A DNA stretch of 64,000 nucleotides from Lithospermum erythrorhizon (Eukaryota; Streptophyta; Magnoliopsida; Boraginales; Boraginaceae), in contig JADFUC010002403.1 of the NCBI GenBank assembly GCA_019722365.1, positions 1-64,000 of the forward strand, read 5' to 3'. Below are positions 11,792-23,199 of the stretch, piece after piece. Under the pieces are notes generated by a model. It saw only the letters and a list, made by a program, of their open reading frames with translations, was not told the origin of the DNA and did no database searches. Each line of letters opens with the position of its first letter. Positions within the stretch are counted from its first letter, which is position 1. A program made the position numbers and the translations under genes.

Positions 11792-13478
11792 GGAAGGACT
11801 TAAATGACACAATATATACTTGGAATAAGTCCATAGGATGAGCCGGGAAAGCTAATTGGACTTTGTCGGGATACTTATGTGAATAAGGTACTACAAAGGT
11901 TGACATAGTAATTCCAAGAAGGGTAATCTCCCATGAGACATGAGTTCAACTCGTGACCTTGCAGGTGTCCACTACTAGTCTTTGAGATGGCGAGAATGAA
12001 GACATACCTTATGCTTCGACTATAGGATCCATCATGTATGCCATGTTGTGCCCCAGAGGCGATGTGTCTTCGCTAAGTGTAACCGGTAGATATCAAGCTA
12101 ATCGAGGTGAAAGCCCTTTGGATTGCGGTGAAGTGCATCTTGAAGTATCGCGAGAAGAACTAAAAGATGCTTTCTTGGTATATATGAGTGGAAATGAGGA
12201 GTTAAGCGATGACGAGTACACCGGCCTTGATTTTCAAAGCTGACGAGAGAGCATTATCGTTCGATCTGGGTATGTAATTTGTCACCGATGGTGGAGCGGT
12301 ATCTTGGAGGAGTTCCAAGCAGTCATTGCGATTCTACCAGAATACGAGTACATCGCGGCGTCTGACCGCTAAAGAAGCATGTTGGGATAAAGTTCGTGAC
12401 CGAACTTGGTGGTACCTAGCATTGAGGACAGTGGAATTGCTTTGTGACATCTGGGACAATAGCTCAACTAAGGAACCCGAGCACATCACAAATCAAGCAG
12501 TGCTTTCGAGAGAAAGTATCACTGATTAGAGATATGCTTGATAAGAGGTGATGTCAAAGTAATGTAAAGTAGAAGCAGAGGCGATCTGTGACCCGCTAAA
12601 CCCTTGAAATCGGGCAAATCGTGATGGCGTCGACGAACATAGGTCTTAGGCAGGATAATAGCGGTGGTGTTAGGTTAAGTAGAGTCGATGTATGTATCTA
12701 TTATTGTTATGTGAACAAATATTTGAATATTATTGCTTCTTATATTTTAACATATTTGTTTGCTATGATGACTATATGTTTGAATTTACATATAATATAC
12801 ATGTAGTGTATCTCTAGATAGTGAAAGGTTAAATCCACTAGGTTAGTCTATGTTTCTAGAGAGGTAACATGAACTATTAATTACACCTCTTCAAGCCTAG
12901 AAACATAGGATAGCCAAAAGGCCTTGGTCAAATGTTGATAGTTAGGGCGACAAGCATCATATGACTAACATGGTGTTTTGATTAGTGATCAAGATTGATC
13001 CGCGTTGGCACCGAGGACTAGATCGATACAGAGTGAAGGCGCGATGCAGTGGCTGGGGAGGTATGACAGCAATTCATAGAAGATATGTATATCTGTGTCC
13101 TATGACATTTGTTTAGAATTTTAGAGTTCGTCAATTCTTAGACCTACTATATAACTATACGTGTTATACAAACTCGTACTTTGACTATGACCCAAGCGTC
13201 GCCTTAGCGGGGATTATAACGGCATATGTTGGGTCACGCGGTGAGTATAGCGTAGATGTTGATATATTGGGAGGGATTTGTCAAGTCCTTGATATAAAGG
13301 AAGATCTCGGGCCTCTCACAGTTAGTCTTGATTGGTTTATGGGGCGCCATAAATGCTTATTGATTCATACTCGGTAAAAGTTGTGGGTGTTTAAAGCAGC
13401 GCACTTCTTATAGTTAGCCTCACGACTAGAATCGCGTGATAAAGGAATTGTAAGATAATCGTCCAGGGCAAGTGGGAG
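11792..13478 (+). pseudogene. Ty1/copia D1 pol 3' part: RT end and RNase H, then non-coding tail
   Basis: Plus-strand fragments begin within the RT connection (GLCRDTYVNKVLQR-like at about 11855-11910). Then comes YAMLCPRGDVSSLSVTGRYQ (12034 on), matching the copia block YAMLCTRPDVSYAL..RYQ. TGLDFQ, EYIAAS and VDPLTKPL-like traces of RNase H follow to about 12640. Stops and frameshifts occur throughout. From about 12690 to 13467 there is no coding sequence; this tail is shared with copia D2 (57030-57730). A purine tract, GGCAAGTGGGAG (13467-13478), ends the region. Confidence 0.85.
13467..13478 (+). other. Polypurine tract of copia D1
   Basis: GGCAAGTGGGAG directly before LTR start TGTTGAAATC, the usual copia plus-strand primer. 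The same arrangement is seen at 57725-57737. Confidence 0.8.
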
Positions 13479-14340
13479 TGTTGAAATCAATGAAATTGGT
13501 TCATTTATTATGCCCGTTGCGACAATTGTGTAGCAATTCATTTTGCAGATTGAGATTAAATGTGATTATCAAACTTAGTGTTCAACTTAGTAATTATATT
13601 ACTAGTGTGGAGTTCTCATGATAATTTAAGGGGTTATAAGGCGATTGCTAGATCTTACTCATTAATCGTTATAATAATAGTAATTGGTCAATTATTATTA
13701 TTATACAACTACTAATATCACGAGCCTGAAGATCTACGTATAAATTGACGTTGAAAGGTTATATTTCATGTATGAAATTAAAAGGAAACTATATAAAGGG
13801 TTCTACATTTTATGTAGGGCTCGATTAACAAATAGAATCAATTAAATAGTTATTTAATTGGTTCGAGTAATTTTAGTATTTATCGATAACTTGAAAGATT
13901 ATTGATATTGACTCATTACTATTTAATTAGCTTAATTAAATAGTTCAACTCATTAACAACTCATTAGTGTCTTAACGAACTAATAGAGTTAACGAGTCAA
14001 CTAATATAGCAGGTTGCTTATCGGGCTTTGTTTAACCTAGCCTATATAAAAACTTTAGGGTTTTCATCACAAGTTTTGTAAACTTTTCACCAAAAACCTA
14101 GTAGCCGCCCCCCTTTGAAATTCTCCCAAGAATTTTGGGGTTTTTAGTTTGTTCATCTTGTTTACTAGCATAGATTAGTTCTTGATTCAGCCCCTCACGA
14201 AATTGTGGATAACTAGAGATATCATACGATTGATATTACAACAAGGGAGGCTGAAGGAGATCAAATTCACGTTGTGAATTTGAAGCGTGTATAGTTTTAA
14301 TTGGAATTTACTCGGCACTTTGTAAGTCTGTTCATATATT
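13479..14340 (+). repeat. 3' LTR of copia D1 (right end approximate)
   Basis: Starts TGTTGAAATC after the polypurine tract. Blocks match copia LTR fragments at 57738-58042 (left part) and 47940-48400 (right part). A TATA-like CTATATAAA lies near 14040. The right end is not sharply visible: homology to the 48 kb fragment fades at about 14300-14350. Confidence 0.7.
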
Positions 14341-14540
14341 TAATTATATGTTTTATATAAATAATGTAGTATGCCTTTAAAGATCCACAGGCCCATGGAT
14401 TTGTATTTATCTTTCGTATATCCATAGTAATTTTCTTCCGATTAGAGTATAGATGATTGGGCATTAAGCCGGTCCAAGTATTAGGTTTAGTTTGGTGTCT
14501 TGGAGGGTACTTTACCTCCTCTATAAATAGATGATGGAAC
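14341..14540. other. Unassigned flank between copia LTR and Athila LTR
   Basis: AT-rich sequence without coding signal. It could be the end of the copia LTR or the original insertion site of the Athila element. A TATA-like CTATAAATAG lies at about 14520. Confidence 0.4.
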
Positions 14541-15694
14541 AAATTATATTCCTCACTTAAAACACGAGAGTCGTGTAGTAATCGTTACTGACTAAAGTCG
14601 AATCCCTTTGAGGCGGTTTCTTGAAATTACTTGTAATTGTAAATGAAACTAAGTATTAAATTGATTGTAATAAACTAGTTAAATTTCACCAAATTAGCAA
14701 TTAAAGGGAAAAACTTATGAATAAAAGATTTACCAAAGAATAAACCGCTTTAACAATAGTATTATCTATCCAAATATGGGTTACTCGACACTAGGGTCAA
14801 TTTCTCGTTAGTTAAATTTATATACCCGTTAAATTTAGCGGGCTCACCGAGTGTTTCCAGTTTAATGAATCTCCTATGTCACTAGTGAAATTAATTAGCG
14901 CTAAAGCACGAGCGCAAGAAATCTATTAGAACCAATTCATGTGTTGCCTTCCGTATAAACAACCCGGCAATTAACTAATCAAGTGATCTATTATGCCTTC
15001 CTTTATTGAGGGTTACATAATACTCGGGATTCTCATATAAAAGTGACGTTGCAAAACGTGATCAATTAAGTTCAATGATTAATACCGGTGGAGTTATATT
15101 GGATAGAAAAATACGCTGTCGTACTCACATGTAGAAGCCCCGATAATAATAAATTTAGCTACTACTCATATTGAAATAAATCATAGATAATAATATTATT
15201 GAAAGCATAAATTAACTAGAGTATAGACAAGAATAGAAATACTATAAATTGTCTTCAATAAACGATAGAAATAAAAAAGTATAATAGTAAAAGGCTAACA
15301 TCGCTAAAGCTCGGCGTATATTGCTGTTCTTAGAAGAAAAGTTAATGAATATTATATTCTTTGCTGCTTGACTTTATATACTTGAGTGGGTTATATAGCA
15401 GTGGGATTAACTCGATCTTTTATTCCACGGCGGACTTTTCGTCATCGGGCCTCTTTTCTTTCCTTTTTTCGATCAGACTTTTTGTCCACTCTTCCGGAAA
15501 ATTACATGACTCGGCCCGCAACTTCTCTTTTAGCCTTTTCCTGTCTAAATTAGCATATCTTTCCCAAATAATAATAAAAACACCGGAATCACATAATATA
15601 TAATATTTGTCAATTAAACAACCAAAACAACCAAATTATGAGTAATAAAAAAGTACCCAAATTATCCTAAAAATATGACAAATATTGTTAATCA
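14541..15694 (-). repeat. Athila-like LTR, minus strand (3' LTR)
   Basis: About 1.15 kb and the inverted counterpart of 39941-41060: both share GAGGAATATAATTT at the 3' end and TGATTA..AATATTTGTC at the 5' end on the sense strand. Directly upstream in sense direction (15695-15740) is ACTTGAGGACAAGC with AAGCTGCTGGGGAGTTTGAT, the signature found just before Athila/Tat 3' LTRs. Segments of this LTR recur within the B LTRs (22524-22757 and 28281-28758). Confidence 0.75.
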
Positions 15695-17394
15695 AACTCC
15701 CCAGCAGCTTGACTCGTGCTTGTCCTCAAGTAAGAACATTAAACACATTTTGTTGCAAGTATATCCCAAAGTCCATGATTCATGCATAACACATGATGAG
15801 GGAACAGAAGTTTCAGCGAGGACTGGATCAAGACTTTAAATTAAGCACAAATCTTGTCAAACTTGACTAACACACAATCTTCCTAATCCGTGATTGAGCA
15901 ATTCACGGTCTTGGATATCTCCTCCAATACTCACACCACTCAACAATTGCATTTATAGGCTAGTGTTTACCCTCATTCTCAGTACAAGACACACATTCTA
16001 TCATGAAGCTTGGTTATCGCTAACAATTCAATCCATCATACGTCTGTATAGTCGGAGAAGTGTAACTACCGCGAGGGTCGTAGCAGGGGCTTAGGTGTTA
16101 AGGTAGGAAATATTTGACTCACGGACTAAACATGAAGAATTCTGAGAAATCTAAATAAATTCACCAAATTCAAGACATAATTTCACCATCCACTACACAA
16201 CATAGAGCCTTTCACAGTTTACTAACTGCTCCTCCCAGGCTTGGAGCCTCTGACACTTTTCTCGAGCTACTAGACCACTGAGCTGAAACAACACAATAAA
16301 ACAAGCATTTTGTTTCTTTTTCAATCTTTTTTTCTTTTTGCTTTTTTTTTTACTTTTTTTTATTAAGGTCTAGCGGCATTTCTCGTTGATATAAACTCCC
16401 ATCTTAACTCTGCGTCGCTGATACAATAACAACATTGATAATAATCTTGGCGTGGTGAATCTAAAGATATCACGATCACAAGTAGGTTCAAAAGTTGGAT
16501 AATTCATAAAATCAAGGCTTTAGGCTGGATTCAATGGTTTTAAACAACAAAGAGGTCCCGAAATAAGCACCAGCAGGAGACTACGAAGGGATTAACACAA
16601 AGGTTGGCTTTATGGGAAGAGTGGGGTAATTTTCTAAATTGCCTTCATCATTCTTATGCATGCACACATTCAAAATCAAATAAGGGTTCAAAACAAGTTC
16701 AGAAGAATTGTATCAATCTGAGCATCACGCATCAAAGAAATTTAATAACTAAAGGCACAAAAACTGCAGGTGTATAGGTAAATCATATACGTAAGCTGAA
16801 ATCCTCTAACGTTAGTTAATCATGCAGAAAGCAAAAGCGACTCGAAATATATAATTAAGCCTCTAACCTTGTCAATCTACTAATGTCCCTCGTATATAAT
16901 ACATTAGACTATCGAAAAGGATAAAAAACAGAAACAAATCTGTGATTTCACGCATCACCAATTAAAACACAAGCAGAGACAATACACAAATTCAGTCAAT
17001 CCCCCACCGTAAACCCAACATTTTCCCCAATGAAGCACACATCACAAAAATTCAACACCCCATCTGTCCTTGGCGCCAATCGACATAAAAAGCAATATTT
17101 AAATACCAAAACTTTAAAAAATGACAAAATAACAAATATAAAAATAACTCCCGTATTGCTCAAACAAAGCGTTAGTCGAAGAAAACCATCATTGTTGCTC
17201 AACATCCATGAAATTCGGTCACTTACGATAAACATGAGGCTACAAAAGCCAGTTAAACAATTCAAAAAAAATACAAAACATAAATTAAAAATACTACAAT
17301 ATATAAAAAACAATTAGAAAATTATTAAAACAAAAGAAATGAAAAAGAAAAAATAATAAAATTAAATAAAATTAAAAATTAAATATAAGCGAAA

Positions 17395-17830
17395 ATAAGA
17401 AAGATGGGTGGTAGGCGGCGAAAATGGTGGTTGGTGCAGCGGTCTCGGAGTGGCGTATTTGTCGCCGGGTAAATTAGTGCGAGGGGGGGTGGGGCGGATT
17501 TGAAGGTGAGTGGTCGCGAGGTCGGGTCACCGAGGGAGGTGGCGGGCCGATCGGGTGGTGTGGCGGGGTGGCGGAGCCTTGGCCCAGGAGGAAAGGGCGT
17601 GAGGGTGGGCGGCACGTGGTGCCGGATCACAAGGCCAGGCAGAGGAGGAAAAAAAAGAAGGGGAGAAAAAAAGGGGGAGAAAGAAGAAATGGAAAAAGGA
17701 AGGCGGTGGTTAGGTTTTTAAAAAAAAATTAATTAAAAGGCGAATTAGCCATGGGGCCAAATTTGGCGGAACTTGATTGCTTCATCGGCCTCGGGGGGCC
17801 AGGGTGGGCATAGTTCGAAAATTAGCCCCC
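17395..17830. other. GC-rich, G-biased stretch in Athila-like internal region
   Basis: Unlike its AT-rich surroundings, this part is G-rich on the plus strand (for example GCGAGGGGGGGTGGGGCGG near 17478) and then purine-rich (17640-17705). No reading frame carries a recognisable domain. It lies where pol would be expected. Confidence 0.6.
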
Positions 17831-18479
17831 AGCCCAGCCCCTTGGGGCTTCTTTTTGAACCTGACTCCTAGACTAATAAAATGATAATAAAATGATATTA
17901 CATCAATAAAATTACAGTTGCCTCGCCCAAGCTTACCGTATTTGCGTCACGAGCAAGACGTAGTTACCTCAATCAAGGTACAGCTACTACCACTTTTCAC
18001 GAGCACTCGACAACGTTCCTCTACGCCGTTATAGAGTTAAATGAGGGCGTTAGCTTGGCGTTTAAAACTTCTTTTGAACTAACGTTACGTCGGCGAACTC
18101 GCGAGTGTTGATCGTTAAAAGGGCGAGGTAGTAAGCTTGTTTCTCTTGAGCATCGATATCATTCTTGAAAACTTCCTTAAGCTCAAATTTCTTTTGCAGC
18201 TTCTTATCTTTGTCGAGTTAATCTGACAACTAGCAGTAGGTATAACTGATGCATTTTTTATCACAAGCAACAACGACTTCAAAAGTATACGTACTCGCTC
18301 ATCAACTAAAACACAATCAGTAACATGGGTATATAAACAAGCTGATTAAGCTCTGAGAAATATTAATTTGTTTTGATCAGCATGTAATGGAAATCTTCCA
18401 TTCATGCATCGATAATAGTATTAGTTGATGCCATAAAAATCTCCCATTAAAATTGGAGTCTATACTTACTAACACGCAG

Positions 18480-18740
18480 CTTTTAAGTAAGCACAACAAA
18501 ATCAACGAGGACAATAAGTTTATCAATTTGGACCGGGGCGTTCTCTAATATATACTTTGGGATAGCAAGTGTCAATTGCTTGTAAAATCATCTTTGGTTG
18601 GTTTAAAGTCTCCTAATCCCAATTTTGGTATCTGAGTAAATAAGATTGATACTAGCACCTAAATCTAGCATAGCTTTACACCTTTTAAATCACCTAAATT
18701 CATATCTATAATGAAACTACACAGGTCCTTGAACTTGAAG
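18480..18740 (-). pseudogene. Athila-like aspartic protease remnant
   Basis: The minus strand reads MLDLGASINLI, matching the CDLGASINLMP active site of Athila proteases. It is followed at a distance by ILENAPVQIDKLIVLVDFV, matching the family's IIENVLVKVDKFIFPVDFV. The frame breaks between the two blocks. The position downstream of gag fits. Confidence 0.75.
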
Positions 18741-20450
18741 TCAACTCACATCTAATTCTTGCATTCGCCGTCTATGACACCTAATTCTTTCATTAGGCTC
18801 ATATTTATGCCTCTTGCAATTAGTTCTTTAATGAACATGGCATAAAGGATATTTTTAGAACATTAAGCAAAGGTAAAGTGACATGTACTTTGAAAGCATA
18901 TCGTAAAGTTAGAATGGCTATCCATTTTGCCGGATGAGCCTTTTGGGGAATGGTACGGTGGAATATATGGCTTCACCGCCTCCTCGATCTTCTCCTCATA
19001 TGAGCTAACCTTCATCCCGATTCTCTTATCTATCCTCATCTTTCTCAACTTTCTTGTCTCCGTGAGCTCCGGTATCTGAGTTTTTCCTCTACATCGTCGT
19101 GATGGCATTTGTTTGCTTTCGGGTTGACTTGAAAATTCCATAGACTTCTCAACCTCTCGGATTCTTCAGCCATAAATGACATAATAGATTTTGCAGTAAG
19201 GTTGACTTGGGAAATGTGCAGTTACGGCTTTTTGTTGAGCCTCGTGATGTTATAGAATCTCTAACTTCACGATTGATCTGTTAGTGTTACGATTATGTGC
19301 TTCGATTCCTAAGGATTTGTAAAAGATGCATTCCGAACTAACCTCCAGCCCCACCGGGTGCATTATTGGCAGCATGAATATTGACTTCCTTAGGGTGGCC
19401 CCTTCATTATTCTTCCACGAGAAATTTGGATGATTCCTCCATCCCGGATTATAGGTGTTTTGAATAGGGATCGTTCACCGTTCTTGGAGTTATTACCCGT
19501 TCATGGAATTTAGCATTTCCTAACATCTTAGAATAACCCTCATGAGAAAAAGAATACATATTGGCACTCTACATAGATGATCCATGTAAACTCATAGATA
19601 ACTGCTCAATTTGCCTCTGCATGGATGCCAACTGTCTATCCACATCAATGTTGGAATTAGGAATTTATTTCATACTCCTCAAACCTTTCTCTAACACCGC
19701 CTGCCAAGTAATTATTAGCTAATGATTCAAAAATTTCTTGAATCTCTTCATTTGCTCTTTGCCGCTGAGTGCACCTCATTTGCATTATCAACCATCGTTT
19801 GATGTGCAGGAGTCAGACCATCATAGAAATATGAGTGTTGTAGTCATGCATATGATGGGGACATGAATCAGCAATGTGCGAAAATGATCATTGCCTCGTG
19901 GAAAGGCGATCATCATCTTCGGTGAAATTAATCTGCTTCCTGATGATGCACTCTTTGCGTATGTATACAACTTTACCCTAAACTTCTCATGCATCTCCCT
20001 CCATGTATGAATAGGCGAGAGGTATAGACAAAACCACTATGGGCTGCATCTTTCGAGGTATATGGAAGCATCTTCGGTTCGAGACTCATGTGTTACTCCA
20101 TTATTGGGAAGACTACCTACCATCCCGGAAACTCATTCAAGAATGTCCTTTGGGTCTTCGATTTGCAATCCCATGAAAAGTTGGCAAGTTATGGAAGTGA
20201 AAACTCCTCAACTCAAAATTTTTAGTTGCATCATCCAGAACGATGCAAGAAGGATGATCCACCACTCCTGGTAGTGACCAATCTTTCATTTGTCTTCCCT
20301 GCGGTTGAATCGCCATTGTTGTAGAACTAGAACTTTGACACCTATTCCTTCCAAGTTTGTCGATATAAGTCGTTCAAAGATAATAAATGAAGGACTGATG
20401 AGCGTCGACCAGCGTTCACTGTAAAATCAAAGGCTTCGAGCAAAGATCAA
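18740..20450 (-). pseudogene. Athila-like gag remnant
   Basis: Minus-strand open stretch 19141-18863 contains EEKIEEAVKPYIPPYHSPKG, the Pro-rich segment before the protease in Athila Gag. Further right only short frames remain, with sequences that look like gag linker and core. No intact frame exceeds about 90 codons. Confidence 0.6.
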
Positions 20451-21336
20451 ACAACCAAAAAATAAATATAAAATAACTTAAATACCAAAATTATAACGAC
20501 CGTAGCCAGTGCGACATACTGGTGAGAGTCATTAAAATCCGAACACGAGTCACCAAACCGATGGGCGGCTCGGTTTAAAACACAATTCGTTTCATCCAAG
20601 AAATGTGATCACAATTAAAGTTTCCCAAATCAAAAGCAGTTTTTAAAATTTATAATCCATCGGTGATATCAAAGCAGAACAAGCCCCGCAAATATATACA
20701 CAACATATTATCCCCAAAATAAAGTAATGCAGCGAAAGTACAAAAGAGATTAGAAATCTTTACTGTGCTTTCGAGAATACAAAAGTAATGTTGCCAATGA
20801 AAGGCTAAAGTTTCCGAAACTACAACAATCAAAAACAGTTGACAACACATCAAAAATCGGTTGTGAGGATCCTCTACTGCCAGTGCTCACCTAGCCACCG
20901 AATAAAACTCTCAAAAGCGACCTGCTTGGCTCGGTACTTTGTCGACACGGCGCGATAAAATGCCTTGATGCGAAAAGGGGTGTAAGCCATGAAACTTAGT
21001 GAAACTTAACACATGGGTGAGCACATACGGGCAGTCAATCAAATAATATAGTCAAATATGAGATAAAATACATATATATCCGGGACTACCTAAAAAGGTC
21101 ATACGACATAATTCCATTAAGGAAATCTAGAGGCATGTCTGAGGGGAAGATATATAATAGAAGGTTTTGACAAGCACACAATTCGAGAGAGAAAGAAATC
21201 AATAGACTCAACAGCGACTAAAACTCTAGTCATCAAACCTCACATCTACCGTATCCCCCACCCGGTCTGCATCACCAATGCGCATATGCTCAATCCGTCT
21301 ACTGCGAGAATGGACTAATCCAATAATCGCCCCAGC

Positions 21337-21562
21337 GCTTATACCGCGAGTATAAGGCCAAAACCCCACACTTATGCACAAAGTATAGGCACATCGCCTC
21401 ATACACTAAGTACAGGCACACGCTCTCATACACTAAGTATAAGGCACGCGCTCTTATACACATTAAGTATAGACACGCATTCTTATACCTTAGTATAAGG
21501 CACACATTTCTTATGCTTAGTATAAGCCTTGTAGCGCTTATACACTAAGTATAAGGCATATC
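21337..21562. repeat. Hairpin-forming minisatellite in LTR B1, about eight 27-30 bp units
   Basis: Units follow CTTATACACTAAGTATAAGG plus CACGCGCT. Each unit contains the inverted pair CTTATAC / GTATAAG around a 4-6 nt spacer and can fold as a small hairpin on either strand. Unit-to-unit differences are mostly one or two bases. The matching array in B2 is at 27105-27333. Confidence 0.85.
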
Positions 21563-22523
21563 GTCGCATATCACAAGGAAGGAGGATTACACTAACCCCT
21601 AATCATCCCAACAAAAGGTCAAATCACATTTTCGAGTCACCGAGTCATAGATAACTCACAGCATCGCTCGATAACCCGACTCTTTACTGCTCCCCAACAA
21701 TATCCAAGCACCACTGACTAAACATCTCACCATGTAAAGTCAAACACAATCGCCCGACAAGACCACGAAATCGCCAAGTGACGACAATGCGTAAATCGAG
21801 AAATATAAGTTGGGGAGTTGAAGCTATTGCCTCGAAACAATCTTGGCCACATAATATAATCACGTAATCATATAACAATTTCATGTATGTCATTCTCACG
21901 TAATCTTAACACAATAACATACATTACTGGTTATAATGAATACATAAAGTAACACGTGAGATAAGTACTACATGCGCTGGCCCCACCCATGAGCCTTCAC
22001 GAAAGACAATCAGGAAGTAGCTGCCCATTTCCACGATCCCGGCGCCTAAAAGCGACACACAAAGTATAATCCAGACCCTCTTACTATACGGCATTCTAGA
22101 ATGCATAGCTTGACTCTTGGGGAACTATCTCTAATGATCTAACAAATGGGACGTAAAACTATCAATTATATTCCATTCGGACCTGACCAATCGATTCCCG
22201 CTTCAGAATTCCATCTTATCCTTTCTCATTTACAAATGGAAGCTTATAAGTCATTCTAGTTAATGACGGAGTCTATAATTAACAATCTATACTCCGAAAT
22301 ATCAATTATAACTCGGCAGCAAATTAACACTTTTTAGAGCATAACTCCACTTTAGCCAATTTTAAATGCATCAATTTAACTTTCGCAACAACTATAATAA
22401 GGTCCCAATATAACCTCCTACACATTTTAAAGTCTTAGAAAAATATCAGCCCAAAAAGTCAACCGAAAACCTAAAGAATCAACCCGGCCCATGCGTCCTC
22501 AGCGACACCACCAAATCGCAGTG

Positions 22524-22757
22524 TATTATTGAAAGCATAAATTAACTAGAGTATAAATAAGGAGTAGAAATACTATCAATTGTCTTCAACGAAACGATAG
22601 AAATAAAAAAGAGTATAATAGTAACTTTCTTTGCTAGCTAAAGTTCAGCGTATTCTTTATTTATAGAAAAAAGTTAATGAATATTATATTATTGCCTCCT
22701 TGACTGCATATATAGCAATTAGGTTAATTCCGGTCTTTTATTCCACGGCAGGCTTTG
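22524..22757 (-). repeat. Athila-LTR-like segment inside LTR B1
   Basis: Matches about 15195-15440 of the Athila-like LTR: ATTATTGAAAGCATAAATTA, CTAGAGTATA, AAGTTAATGAATATTATATT and TTTTATTCCACGGC in the same order and orientation. The left junction is also found in LTR B2 at about 28281. After it the B LTR end resumes (about 22760-22890). Confidence 0.8.
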
Positions 22758-23199
22758 CAAAACTTCTTGAATTATAAATGTAATTCGGCTGAAATTTAAG
22801 AAATAATATTATCATCGAGATTATTTATACTATCCGGGGTCCCTTGTAGGCCGAAAATTTAATTTTTTTTTTTAACGTGAGGTTATTACAATCTGCCCGG
22901 CTAATAAATTCCGACCTCGAAATTTAACAACCCTCAAACAATCAAGCGAGAACAATATAGCCAACACAAAATCAAATATCACAGAGAAAATAAAAGCAAT
23001 ACTAACTCATTTCGTGACCGTGAAATCGTCGAACCCATACCATCCCTCTTGATAACTTGCGGTCTACCGTCACAGTGGCTGCAACTCTAAGATCCGATCC
23101 ACAAGCACTGCGTGCAAAAAAACTCTCATATGGTGAAAAGAAAAATCTCCCGTCGCCAACGACATCAAATCGACTCCCGGTGTTTCATCCTACTGCAGA

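Larger units (their letters stand above)
15695..20490 (-). mobile_element. Athila-like internal region, decayed and shortened
   Basis: From right to left on the sense (minus) strand: gag (about 20450-18740), protease (about 18720-18480), then about 2.7 kb without recognisable RT, RNase H or integrase down to the pre-LTR signature at 15700-15750. Full-length relatives have those enzymes here, so the element looks internally deleted or too decayed. 15720-16220 matches 39440-39940 in inverted orientation. Family B begins at 20491. Confidence 0.65.
20491..22890 (-). repeat. LTR B1 (family B, 3' LTR, chimeric)
   Basis: The right end GGTTATTACA is followed by ATCTGCCCGG..TCCGACCTCGAAATTT, the pre-LTR tract seen in family A, so the LTR is 3' on the minus strand. 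The left end is TTATAACGACC (TG mutated). Matches 26346-28280. It carries an array of palindromic units (21337-21562) and, at 22524-22757, a segment homologous to the Athila-like LTR. Short blocks (AAGCTTAGTGAA, the termini) are shared with families A and C, so the three are related chromovirus families. Confidence 0.8.

Noticed and set aside
17500..17721. Gly/Arg-rich plus-strand frame in the G-rich island
   Set aside because: Composition artefact of G-rich DNA running into a purine tract; no start context or homologous frame elsewhere.
21337..21562. CRISPR-like array (regular 27-30 bp repeats)
   Set aside because: Units are directly tandem with no unique spacers, lie within a plant LTR, and recur in the partner LTR. 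This is a minisatellite.
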